From CAYLNL01 sp964385175 (GTDB lineage Bacteria > Bacteroidota > Bacteroidia > Flavobacteriales > Flavobacteriaceae), in NCBI GenBank assembly GCA_964385175.1, contig CAYLNL010000001.1, positions 62,001-126,000 of the forward strand: a stretch of DNA of 64,000 nt. Reading direction: 5' to 3'. Positions 57,155 through 64,000 of the stretch are shown one piece after another. The stretch's first letter is position 1; each line of letters opens with the position of its first letter. A model generated the notes under the pieces. The model had not been told where the DNA came from and ran no database searches. It was given only the letters and a program-made list of their open reading frames with translations. Position numbers and translations under genes: made by a program.

Positions 57155-58117
57155 TTACACCATCCCGGCATTTTGAGCGTATTTTTCCTGCAAGGCTTCC
57201 AGCATCGTCAAGGTTATTTTTTCCATCGTAAAAAACGGTTTCCAGCCCCAGTGTGCACGCGCCTCATGGTCGTTGATACTCCTGGGCCAGCTATCAGCTA
57301 TTTGCTGGCGAAAATCGGGCTTATAGGATAGGGTAAACCCGGGAACATATTTTTGGATGGATTGGGCTATTTCCTTAGGGTTAAAGCTAACCCCCGCGAT
57401 GTTATAGGAAGAGCGTATTTTTATTTGGTGTGGCGGAGCTTCCATAAGAGAAAGGGTAGCTCGTATGGCATCGTCCATATACATCATGGGAAGAGTGGTA
57501 TCTTCCTTCAAAAAACACTCATAAGTGCCTTTCGTAAGGGCTTTGTGATATATTTCTATTGCATAATCAGTGGTTCCGCCCCCGGGGGGCGTTTTCCAGC
57601 TAATTAAGCCCGGGTAGCGCAGGCTTCTTACATCTACTCCGTGTACTTTGTGGTAGTATTCGCACCATCGCTCCCCTGCTAATTTACTGATGCCATAAAC
57701 TGTAGATGGCTCGGTAATGGTATATTGAGGGGTTTGTTCTTTAGGGGTTGAAGGGCCAAAAACCGCAATGGAGCTGGGCCAGAATATTTTTTGTACTTTT
57801 TTCTCTTTCGCTAACTCCAGCACGTTGAACAGGGAATTCATGTTTAGCTGCCAGGCTTTATCGGGATATTTTTCGGCGGCAGCAGAAAGGAGCGCTGCCA
57901 TGAGATATATTTCTGTAACCCCGTATTTTTCTATACATTCTTTAATAGCGGCTTTGTTGGTAGCGTCTATGATTTCAAAAATGCCTTTTGAAGAGTCTGT
58001 ACCTTCTTTTCTTATATCGCTGGCAATAACCCGTTCTGCTCCGTGTAGCGTTCGCAAGGCTTCTGTGAGTTCAGACCCAATTTGCCCGCTCGCCCCGAGA
58101 ATCAAAATTGTAGCCAT
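57155..58117 (-). CDS. L-threonine 3-dehydrogenase, SDR type
   Basis: An extended short-chain dehydrogenase of the GalE-like threonine dehydrogenase group described in flavobacteria, converting threonine to 2-amino-3-oxobutyrate with NAD. The Rossmann motif is ILGASGQIGSEL, the catalytic Tyr-Lys is YGISK, and the substrate-specific RYPGLISWKTPPGGGTTDYA is typical. 320 aa. No kbl (glycine C-acetyltransferase) is adjacent. It has a -7 element at 58147-58154, divergent from the lipoprotein gene. Confidence 0.92.
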   Translation of the reverse strand: MATILILGASGQIGSELTEALRTLHGAERVIASDIRKEGTDSSKGIFEIIDATNKAAIKECIEKYGVTEIYLMAALLSAAAEKYPDKAWQLNMNSLFNVLELAKEKKVQKIFWPSSIAVFGPSTPKEQTPQYTITEPSTVYGISKLAGERWCEYYHKVHGVDVRSLRYPGLISWKTPPGGGTTDYAIEIYHKALTKGTYECFLKEDTTLPMMYMDDAIRATLSLMEAPPHQIKIRSSYNIAGVSFNPKEIAQSIQKYVPGFTLSYKPDFRQQIADSWPRSINDHEARAHWGWKPFFTMEKITLTMLEALQEKYAQNAGMV

Positions 58118-58146
58118 TGTTTACTAAGTGTTTTTTTTATTACCTA

Positions 58147-58154
58147 CAAAGATA
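58147..58154 (-). promoter_or_regulatory. -7 element of the threonine dehydrogenase gene
   Basis: The minus strand reads TATCTTTG, a full match to TAnnTTTG, 29 bases before the ATG at 58117. Confidence 0.5.
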
Positions 58155-58224
58155 TACATTTCGGGAGAAGTTAGTTAGCGGGCTTAAAATCTTCCATAAA
58201 AATAGTATCTTCGTGCCAGTGAAA

Positions 58225-58728
58225 ATGCGTGTATTTATAGTTGTAGGGGTGTTAGGGCTGGCATTGTTTACCGCTTGTGAGAAAGAAGTAAAGCCGGCGC
58301 CAGCCAGCCAGAAGCTTTCCCAGGCGGTAATTGTTCCCACATTAATTAAACTGGAGGCTTCACATGAGGCTGAATTGAATAAGTGGGAGGCTCTTAGAAA
58401 CCTGGAAACAGAAGTAGTGCGGTTTGAGCGCTCGGAGCCTTCATCTTATAAGGTGGGTATAGAGGACTTATTGCGATTGGAGAATGAACTGGCGGTTTCA
58501 GAATTTCCTGAAAAATTCAATACCCCGGCAGTAAAGAGCAGGATAACGGTTTTTAAAACCTATTTGTTGCAAACAAAATGGTTACTCAGCAAGGCGGGTA
58601 CCGATAAGAGCATAATGATGGCTCAGAAAGCGAAAGTACTGGAGTCGTTTAATGCCCTTAAACGGCAATTATCGGGGATTCTGGCTAAAGAAATGGCGGA
58701 ACAATTTTTAAAAGATATAGAGGAATGA
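58225..58728 (+). CDS. Small lipoprotein of unknown function
   Basis: About 167 aa. The open frame extends upstream to 58117, but the ATG at 58225 starts a clear lipoprotein signal (MRVFIVVGVLGLALFTAC). The mature part is helical and charged with no recognised domain. A near-match -7 element (TATCTTCG, 58206-58213) supports the start. It overlaps the next gene by four bases (ATGA), so the two are translationally coupled. Confidence 0.7.
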   Translation: MRVFIVVGVLGLALFTACEKEVKPAPASQKLSQAVIVPTLIKLEASHEAELNKWEALRNLETEVVRFERSEPSSYKVGIEDLLRLENELAVSEFPEKFNTPAVKSRITVFKTYLLQTKWLLSKAGTDKSIMMAQKAKVLESFNALKRQLSGILAKEMAEQFLKDIEE

Positions 58729-59240
58729 AACTACTATGGATTTTTTTAGTAATGGGGTGTATGCTACATGCGCAACCTAAAGGAGTTGAAAAAGAAAGAA
58801 AGGCGGTTGATACGTTTTTAAATCAATGGCACCAGGCGGCTGCGGAGGCAGATTTTGAGCGTTATTTTTCTATGATAGCCCCCGATGGGGTATTTATAGG
58901 TACAGATGCTACGGAAAACTGGCAGTATGAGGCATTTAAGGCTTTTGCCAAACCGTATTTCGACAGGGGAAAGGCATGGACGTTTACAGCTGTGGAACGG
59001 CATATTTATATAGATAAAAAGTTAGGCATCGCCTGGTTTGATGAACTGTTAGATACGCAAATGAAAATTTGCCGGGGTTCGGGAGTCTTAAAGAAGATGA
59101 ATAAAGAGTGGAAGGTAGTGCATTATGTGCTATCTCTCACAATACCTAATGAACAGGTGAAAGAAGTGGTAGCCAATAAACAGGGTTTTGATGAGGCGTT
59201 GTTAAAACAATTAAAGGAAAAACGCATAGAGAACCCATAA
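58725..59240 (+). CDS. Exported NTF2/SnoaL-like protein
   Basis: A 171-aa protein with a signal peptide (MKLLWIFLVMGCMLHAQ) and a SnoaL/DUF4440-type cone fold: VDTFLNQWHQAAAEADFERY, DGVFIGTDATENW, and WKVVHYVLSLTIPN. Such proteins bind small ligands or act as isomerase-like enzymes; the ligand is unknown. Coupled to the lipoprotein gene just upstream, suggesting joint function in the envelope. Confidence 0.8.
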   Translation: MKLLWIFLVMGCMLHAQPKGVEKERKAVDTFLNQWHQAAAEADFERYFSMIAPDGVFIGTDATENWQYEAFKAFAKPYFDRGKAWTFTAVERHIYIDKKLGIAWFDELLDTQMKICRGSGVLKKMNKEWKVVHYVLSLTIPNEQVKEVVANKQGFDEALLKQLKEKRIENP

Positions 59241-59268
59241 GATTGCAGAAATAACCAAGCCGGTTTTT

Positions 59269-59811
59269 TTAGTCTAAATAACCTTCGTACCGGATTTTCA
59301 CCAGCTTTTTATCATTACATTCCAGCACGAGATACGAAAAAGAAGGGTCTCCTATCAATAAAAATGCAGGTATAGTATCACCTTCCTGTAGTTTAAGACA
59401 TTTTTTTAGGCGCGTTTTTGAGATACCTACTTTAATTCCCTGTTTGACAGAAAAATAGCTGGTAGTGAGGTTGGCGGCGGTTAAAAACTCAACGCCATCT
59501 ACTCTTTTGTAAATTTCAAAAGAATCGGCGCCCCTTTGTAATTTATACCAGACGCCTAATTTTTCTTTTTTAGCTCCGCCTTCTCCAAAATAGTCTTTTT
59601 TCTCCTTTATAGCCATATATCCCAGTTTAGTTAGTAAAAACTGAAGAGGATTTTCCCCAAGTCCAAAAGGATTTTTTATCAATTCTGAATCTGGAACTAC
59701 CAATGTATCGTTTCCAGAAGCAGGGGAAGAGGTTTGTTCTTGCGCCAAAAGAGAAAAATTAGTGGACAAAAATAGTAGCGCTATTTTAAAAAAGGATATT
59801 AGTTTCTTCAT
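59269..59811 (-). CDS. Exported protein of unknown function
   Basis: A 180-aa protein with a signal peptide (ISFFKIALLFLSTNFSLLAQ) and a mature domain I do not recognise. Visible features are GVWYKLQRGADSFEIYKRVDG, a KVGISKTRLKKCL segment and a C-terminal strand-rich LVLECNDKKLVKIRYEG. It converges on the NTF2-like gene with a 28-base spacer. The full-length frame and clean signal peptide support it. Confidence 0.6.
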   Translation of the reverse strand: MKKLISFFKIALLFLSTNFSLLAQEQTSSPASGNDTLVVPDSELIKNPFGLGENPLQFLLTKLGYMAIKEKKDYFGEGGAKKEKLGVWYKLQRGADSFEIYKRVDGVEFLTAANLTTSYFSVKQGIKVGISKTRLKKCLKLQEGDTIPAFLLIGDPSFSYLVLECNDKKLVKIRYEGYLD

Positions 59812-59883
59812 AAGCTACCTATCATTACCATTAAAAAATATATTTTTTACCCCAGCTTTATTATTCGCTGCAAAGATGGCTAT

Positions 59884-60198
59884 TTATATACTGGCTGGCT
59901 TTTGTTTTGAAAATTTCAATTTCAAGATGAACAAAACCAACTGCACAATTCCGCAGAACGGGAGAATGAGGAGGTAAGACCACATAATGGCGCCTGGTCC
60001 ATTTTCACTCCACATATTTCCACCGGAAGGAGTAGTAAGGTAAGCATATAATAAAGGGGATAGGAAAAGGAGAGCATTGGCTATTAAAAGCGTATTTAGC
60101 AACCATTTACGGTTTTTCTTGCTATCTTTTATAAAGCACAAAACCAGGCTGGATATAGGTAGAATAGCAAAAACGAAGATAGCAACAACATATTCCAT
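59884..60198 (-). CDS. Small integral membrane protein of unknown function
   Basis: A 104-aa protein with three predicted membrane segments: VVAIFVFAILPISSLVLCFI, LLIANALLFLSPLLYAYL and SYLLILPFCGIVQLVLFIL. Charged loops and a basic C-terminus (KLKFSKQKP) give a plausible topology. No family recognised. A -7 element at 60274-60281 (minus strand TACCTTTG) supports expression. Confidence 0.55.
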   Translation of the reverse strand: MEYVVAIFVFAILPISSLVLCFIKDSKKNRKWLLNTLLIANALLFLSPLLYAYLTTPSGGNMWSENGPGAIMWSYLLILPFCGIVQLVLFILKLKFSKQKPASI

Positions 60199-60273
60199 AA
60201 GAGTATTAGTTTTTTGGTTTGATGTAGTTTATTTAATAAGCGCACACATTTTTGTGAAATATTCAGAGCCTTA

Positions 60274-60281
60274 CAAAGGTA
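60274..60281 (-). promoter_or_regulatory. -7 element of the small membrane protein gene
   Basis: The minus strand reads TACCTTTG, a full match to TAnnTTTG, about 75 bases before the ATG at 60198. Confidence 0.45.
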
Positions 60282-60456
60282 TAACGTTAAAACCAATCCG
60301 CCAAATAATCGGTTCAAGAGCTATTTTTAGGAAAAAACCACAACCTTAAAAGAAGGATAACAGCGGGGTTATGAATTTTGTTGTTGTAAAAAAAAGAAAA
60401 TTTGCGAATCTTTAAACAGGAAAGCCATACACCTTTATCCTCCCCATATACGCACA

Positions 60457-60482
60457 AGGGCGCATGCATGCGCACACGCCCT
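60457..60482. repeat. Inverted repeat enclosing a 20-base alternating purine-pyrimidine tract
   Basis: AGGGCG (60457-60462) and CGCCCT (60477-60482) are perfect arms. Positions 60460-60479 strictly alternate, including the palindrome GCGCATGCATGCGC. A second alternating block lies at 60445-60456. It sits just downstream of gdhA. Confidence 0.6.
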
Positions 60483-60504
60483 CGCAAAACAATTTACTAC
60501 ATCT

Positions 60505-61845
60505 TTACACCACGCCTTGGGCTAACATGGCATCTGCAACCTTTACAAAGCCGGCTATATTGGCGCCCTTTACATAATTGGTAAAATCGCCTTTTCTGCC
60601 ATAGGTCTCACAAGCGCTGTGGATATTTTTCATAATACCCTTCAGTTTCTCATCTACCTCTTCCCGTGTCCAGCTGTAACGGAGCGAGTTTTGCGCCATT
60701 TCTAAGCCCGAAACTGCTACCCCGCCGGCATTAGACGCTTTCCCGGGAGCGAACAGTATCTTGTGGTGCAAGAATGCTTCTACCGCTTCTGGCGTACAAG
60801 GCATGTTAGCCCCTTCGGCTACACATACACAACCATTGGCAGCCAGCATTTTAGCATCGGCCCCGTTTAGCTCGTTCTGGGTAGCGCAGGGCAGCGCTAT
60901 GTGGCAAGCTACGTCCCAAGGTGTTTTTCCGGCATGGAAAGTAGCGCCTGGATATTGTGTTGTGTAATCAGAAATGCGGCCTCGTTTCACGTTTTTCAGG
61001 TGCATGATAAAGGCTAACTTTTCAGCAGTGATACCCTCTTTATCATAAATAAAGCCTGAAGAATCGGAAAGCGTTACCACCTTCCCACCTAACTGGATGG
61101 CTTTCTCGGCGGCGTACTGGGCTACATTGCCAGAACCCGATATAACAATAGTTTTACCGGCAAACCCATCGCCCCGTTTGGCAAGCATATTAGAAGCAAA
61201 ATACACCGCGCCGTAACCGGTAGCTTCCGGGCGAATGAGCGATCCGCCCCAGGTAATTCCTTTGCCGGTTAATACACCCGTAAATTCATTTTTAAGCCGT
61301 TTGTATTGCCCGAACATATACCCAATTTCGCGCCCGCCTACACCTATATCGCCCGCAGGAACGTCTGTATTTGGACCGATGTGGCGGAACAATTCCGTCA
61401 TAAAACTCTGGCAGAACCGCATTACCTCTCCATCTGATTTTCCTTTCGGGTCAAAATCGGAGCCGCCTTTTCCACCGCCCATAGGCAGCGTAGTTAAACT
61501 ATTTTTAAATACCTGTTCAAACGCCAGGAATTTCAAGATACTCAAATTTACAGAAGGGTGAAACCGTAGTCCGCCCTTATAGGGACCGATAGCAGAGTTC
61601 ATCTCAATTCGGAATCCCCGGTTCACCTGAATTTCTCCCGCATCGTCCACCCAAGGCACCCGGAATATAATGGTACGTTCTGGCTCGGTAATGCGCAGCA
61701 AAATATTATGCCCGTAATACATATCGCTTTCCACGATATACGGGATAACTGTTTCGGCTACTTCTTGCACCGCTTGAAGAAATTCGGGCTCGTGGGCATT
61801 GCGTTTCCGCACCAGCTCCATAAAAGCATTTATTTTTTGTTCCAT
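60505..61845 (-). CDS. gdhA: NADP-type glutamate dehydrogenase
   Basis: The enzyme assimilates ammonia by reductive amination of 2-oxoglutarate. Visible: the catalytic glycine-rich PMGGGKGGSDFDPKGKSD with the active-site Lys, GPNTDVPAGDIGVGGREIGY, the Rossmann motif VISGSGNVAQYAAEKA, and the small-type length of 446 aa, which indicates the hexameric biosynthetic form. The NADP preference is inferred from family type. It has a -7 element 37 bases upstream. Confidence 0.96.
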   Translation of the reverse strand: MEQKINAFMELVRKRNAHEPEFLQAVQEVAETVIPYIVESDMYYGHNILLRITEPERTIIFRVPWVDDAGEIQVNRGFRIEMNSAIGPYKGGLRFHPSVNLSILKFLAFEQVFKNSLTTLPMGGGKGGSDFDPKGKSDGEVMRFCQSFMTELFRHIGPNTDVPAGDIGVGGREIGYMFGQYKRLKNEFTGVLTGKGITWGGSLIRPEATGYGAVYFASNMLAKRGDGFAGKTIVISGSGNVAQYAAEKAIQLGGKVVTLSDSSGFIYDKEGITAEKLAFIMHLKNVKRGRISDYTTQYPGATFHAGKTPWDVACHIALPCATQNELNGADAKMLAANGCVCVAEGANMPCTPEAVEAFLHHKILFAPGKASNAGGVAVSGLEMAQNSLRYSWTREEVDEKLKGIMKNIHSACETYGRKGDFTNYVKGANIAGFVKVADAMLAQGVV

Positions 61846-61882
61846 GTTGTAAAGAGGTTAAAAAATTCTAAAAATAACGTTG

Positions 61883-61890
61883 CAAATATA
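61883..61890 (-). promoter_or_regulatory. -7 element of gdhA
   Basis: The minus strand reads TATATTTG, a full match to TAnnTTTG, 37 bases before the gdhA ATG. Confidence 0.5.
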
Positions 61891-61949
61891 CATTTTAGGC
61901 AAATACAATAGCATATCTTTTTTAGAGCCTTGTAAGTCTTATCATTCTT

Positions 61950-63089
61950 CTATCCAATAGCTTGTTTCAAGTCGGCTATCAAATCATCAGCATCTTCTAT
62001 CCCTACACTCAGCCGGATGAGTGCATCTGAGATGCCCGTTTTTTCCCGCTCTTCTTTAGGAATACTCGCATGTGTCATACTCGCCGGGTGTCCCGCCAGC
62101 GATTCCACCCCACCCAGCGACTCGGCGAGCGTAAAAAAGTGCAGCCGCTCCACAATTTTCACCGCATCCTCATACCGGTTTCCTTTTACTACAAAAGACA
62201 ACATTCCGCCAAAATCGCGCATTTGTTTTTTGGCTACCAGGTGGTTCGGATGGGTAGCCAATCCCGGCCAATATACTTTTTCCACTTTGGGGTGTGCCGC
62301 CAGGAATTCTGCTACCATTCTGCCGTTTTCGCAGTGCCGTTGCATGCGCACGTGCAGGGTTTTAATGCCCCGCAGCACCAAAAAACTATCCATAGGCCCG
62401 CAAATGGCGCCGCTGGCGTTTTGAATAAAAGACAGGCGCTCTGCCAGCGCCGCATCCTTTACTACCAAAGCACCCAAAACAGTATCGCTGTGGCCGCCTA
62501 AATATTTGGTAGCCGAGTGCATTACAATATCTGCCCCCAACTCCAGTGGTCGTTGCAAATACGGCGTAGCGAAGGTATTGTCCACCGCCAGTAAAATGTC
62601 ATGTTTTTTAGCCAGTTCTGCCAGCGCTGCTATATCAATAATATTCAGCATCGGGTTGGTAGGCGTTTCTACCCAGATAAGGCGGGTGCGTGGAGTTATG
62701 TAGTTCGCCACCGTAGTAACGTCTTGCATGCCTGTGAAATGAAACCGAATGCCGAATTTTTGAAATACTTTGGTGTAGAGCCGGTATGTGCCGCCATATA
62801 AATCGTTGGTAGAGATAACCTCGTCTCCCGGGTCTAATAGTTTCATCACGGCGTCAATAGCTGCCAGCCCACTGCCGAAAGCCAAACCGTGTGTTCCGTT
62901 TTCAATGCTCGCCAGCGCTTTTTCCAGCGCCGTGCGCGTGGGGTTGTGCGTGCGCGAGTACTCGTACCCCTTGTGCCCGCCCGGGGTGGTTTGGGCATAA
63001 GTAGAAGTTTGGTAAATAGGCGGCATTACCGCTCCATAAGCTGGGTCGGGTTGCTGGCCGCCGTGGATGGTTTTAGTATTAAAATTCAT
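61950..63089 (-). CDS. metB: Cystathionine gamma-synthase/lyase-type PLP enzyme
   Basis: A Cys/Met-metabolism PLP enzyme (fold type I). The PLP Lys is in SATKYLGGHSD, the phosphate site in FGSGLAAIDAV, and YEYSRTHNPTR near the N-terminus is typical. 379 aa. Cystathionine gamma-synthase and gamma-lyase cannot be told apart with certainty by eye; the sequence looks closest to synthases used in methionine synthesis or transsulfuration. It has its own -7 element and lies 104 bases upstream of gdhA. Confidence 0.88.
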   Translation of the reverse strand: MNFNTKTIHGGQQPDPAYGAVMPPIYQTSTYAQTTPGGHKGYEYSRTHNPTRTALEKALASIENGTHGLAFGSGLAAIDAVMKLLDPGDEVISTNDLYGGTYRLYTKVFQKFGIRFHFTGMQDVTTVANYITPRTRLIWVETPTNPMLNIIDIAALAELAKKHDILLAVDNTFATPYLQRPLELGADIVMHSATKYLGGHSDTVLGALVVKDAALAERLSFIQNASGAICGPMDSFLVLRGIKTLHVRMQRHCENGRMVAEFLAAHPKVEKVYWPGLATHPNHLVAKKQMRDFGGMLSFVVKGNRYEDAVKIVERLHFFTLAESLGGVESLAGHPASMTHASIPKEEREKTGISDALIRLSVGIEDADDLIADLKQAIG

Positions 63090-63106
63090 AATGGGCGTTT
63101 TGCGCT

Positions 63107-63114
63107 CAAAAATA
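63107..63114 (-). promoter_or_regulatory. -7 element of metB
   Basis: The minus strand reads TATTTTTG, a full match to TAnnTTTG, 17 bases before the metB ATG. Confidence 0.5.
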
Positions 63115-63276
63115 CGGTTTTAGAATGAATGCGGCGGTCTTTTTAACTTTGGGGAGCGATAACTTTTCTTCTCTACGGCTCTTTTATCGTGGTGGGTTAA
63201 TAATATGGGTTTTTCTATTATTATTTTGTAAAAAAAGCCGTGTAAATTCGCTACTTTTACCTGCTAAAAATAACCC

Positions 63277-64000
63277 ATGCACCTTCACTTTATTGCTATT
63301 GGGGGCGCTATTATGCACAGCCTGGCGCTGGCGCTCCGCCAAAAAGGCTACCAGATTACGGGTAGCGACGATGTTATTTTTGAACCTTCGCGTTCTCGTT
63401 TAGCCGCCGCAGGTTTACTGCCTGATGCGATGGGCTGGTTTCCTGAAAAAATTACAGATGCCACCAGTGCGGTTGTCCTGGGTATGCACGCCAAGGCAGA
63501 TAATCCTGAACTGTTAGAAGCCCGGCGCCTGGGGATTCCTGTTTATTCCTATCCTGAGTTTTTGTACCGGGAATCTAAATATAAAACTCGTGTGGTTATC
63601 GCGGGAAGTCATGGAAAAACTACTACTACAGCGATGGTCTTGCACGTACTTGGCTATCATGGTGTAGAGGTAGATTATATGTTGGGCGCTCCCGTACAGG
63701 GCTTTGAAAAGATGCTGCATCTCACGGAAACGAATGATTTTATAGTGCTGGAAGGCGATGAGTATTTGGCTTCTGCTATAGACCGGCGCCCTAAGTTTCT
63801 CCTTTATCACCCCAACATTGCTTTATTAACGGGTATCGCCTGGGACCATATTAATGTATTTCCCACGTATGAAGATTATAAGGCTTGTTTTGAAACATTT
63901 ATAAAAAGTATAGTAAATGGCGGCATCCTGGTTTATAATGAGGAAGACGAAGTGGTAAAAAGCCTGGCGGAAGGAGCGCTTACCCCTATTCGCAAACATT
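63277..64000 (+). CDS. mpl: UDP-N-acetylmuramate:tripeptide ligase Mpl (N-terminal part, runs off right edge)
   Basis: Mpl is a Mur-ligase that joins recycled L-Ala-gamma-D-Glu-meso-Dap to UDP-MurNAc, returning wall fragments to synthesis. The first 241 codons are present: HLHFIAIGGAIMHSLALAL nucleotide-binding start, GSDDVIFEPSRSRL, the ATP loop VIAGSHGKTTTTAMV, and EGDEYLASAIDRRPK. The motifs fit Mpl better than MurC, for example GAIMHSLA. A near-match -7 element (TACTTTTA, 63252-63259) lies 17 bases before the ATG. The gene is open at the edge. Confidence 0.92.
   Translation, partial: MHLHFIAIGGAIMHSLALALRQKGYQITGSDDVIFEPSRSRLAAAGLLPDAMGWFPEKITDATSAVVLGMHAKADNPELLEARRLGIPVYSYPEFLYRESKYKTRVVIAGSHGKTTTTAMVLHVLGYHGVEVDYMLGAPVQGFEKMLHLTETNDFIVLEGDEYLASAIDRRPKFLLYHPNIALLTGIAWDHINVFPTYEDYKACFETFIKSIVNGGILVYNEEDEVVKSLAEGALTPIRKH

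Larger units (their letters stand above)
60199..60504. other. Spacer between the small membrane protein gene and gdhA, no gene seen
   Basis: 306 bases upstream of the membrane protein gene and downstream of gdhA. It holds a -7 element (60274-60281, minus strand) and an inverted repeat with an alternating purine-pyrimidine core (60457-60482). Confidence 0.6.

Noticed and set aside
58117..58224. Extended N-terminus of the lipoprotein gene
   Set aside because: It would precede the lipoprotein signal peptide and overlap the divergent threonine dehydrogenase start; ATG 58225 fits the signal sequence.
62017..62501. Two overlapping plus-strand frames opposite metB
   Set aside because: Both are antisense to a conserved PLP enzyme and conflict with each other.
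63125..63403. Plus-strand frame of 92 aa between metB and mpl
   Set aside because: It overlaps the start of mpl in another frame; mpl is clearly conserved from 63277, and the hydrophobic segment is a by-product of AT-rich spacer.

Overview
The window is a stretch of chromosome from a member of the Bacteroidota, most likely of the flavobacterial type. The signs are a primary sigma factor without region 1.1, repeated TAnnTTTG -7 promoter elements, a Rho with a long disordered insertion, families largely confined to this phylum (DUF4290, DUF2807 lipoprotein, CarboxypepD_reg/OMP_b-brl TonB-type receptor, SDR-type threonine dehydrogenase), few Shine-Dalgarno sites, and outer-membrane proteins and lipoproteins throughout. 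I see no phage, IS element, integrase, CRISPR array or toxin/defence locus. It reads as core genome with a few lineage-specific small genes.

Layout. 1-5.5 kb: the end of an unknown gene, rho (reading frame broken at a C8 run), a DUF2807 lipoprotein plus serine hydrolase pair, and a PagL-like lipid A deacylase. 5.6-8.4 kb: three tRNAs (Ser, Pro, Arg) converging on a large outer-membrane receptor. 8.4-15 kb: a heptamer-repeat spacer, then the 2-oxoglutarate dehydrogenase genes odhA (frame broken at an A10 run) and sucB, with lipA, which makes the lipoyl cofactor of SucB, and a GAPDH. 15-17.5 kb: DUF493, DUF4290 and murA. 17.5-23 kb: amidohydrolase, galE, a sugar aminotransferase, the Kdo transferase waaA, and rpe. 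23-30 kb: rpoD, htpG, a FabH-type synthase and an M13 peptidase lipoprotein. 30-36 kb: TPR protein, membrane M28 peptidase, two unknown small proteins, a small outer-membrane barrel, and sucC. 36-41 kb: udk, ftsB and a single-chain methylmalonyl-CoA mutase in which small and large subunits are fused. 41-49 kb: SIMPL, VOC and DUF1801 proteins, uvrA, tRNA-His, an M28 lipoprotein, fumC and a 57-aa membrane protein. 49-55.7 kb: yqeY, tRNA-Arg, a NUDIX hydrolase, the divergent oxyR/dps pair, dsbD and tilS. 55.7-64 kb: pabB, threonine dehydrogenase, four small lineage-specific exported or membrane proteins, gdhA, metB and the start of mpl.

How it fits together. Central carbon metabolism is well represented: OdhA/SucB/LipA, SucC, FumC, and methylmalonyl-CoA mutase, which interconverts succinyl-CoA with the propionate route. 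Amino acid metabolism is covered by GdhA, MetB and Tdh. Envelope building involves MurA, Mpl, WaaA, PagL, FtsB and a FabH-type enzyme. Stress functions include OxyR/Dps, HtpG, UvrA and DsbD. The primary sigma factor lies in the same window as about 25 sites matching the promoter that this sigma class is known to read, which helped choose several start codons.

I did not find a convincing new multi-gene system. The points most worth a second look are: the two homopolymer frameshifts in rho and odhA; the mutA-mutB fusion, whose linker is made of short DNA repeats; an Asp in place of the catalytic Cys in MurA; three gene-end or intergenic inverted repeats enclosing alternating purine-pyrimidine tracts; an orphan terminator upstream of the FabH-type gene; two genes whose -7 box nearly touches the ATG; and operator-like dyads near the M13 peptidase and pagL genes.
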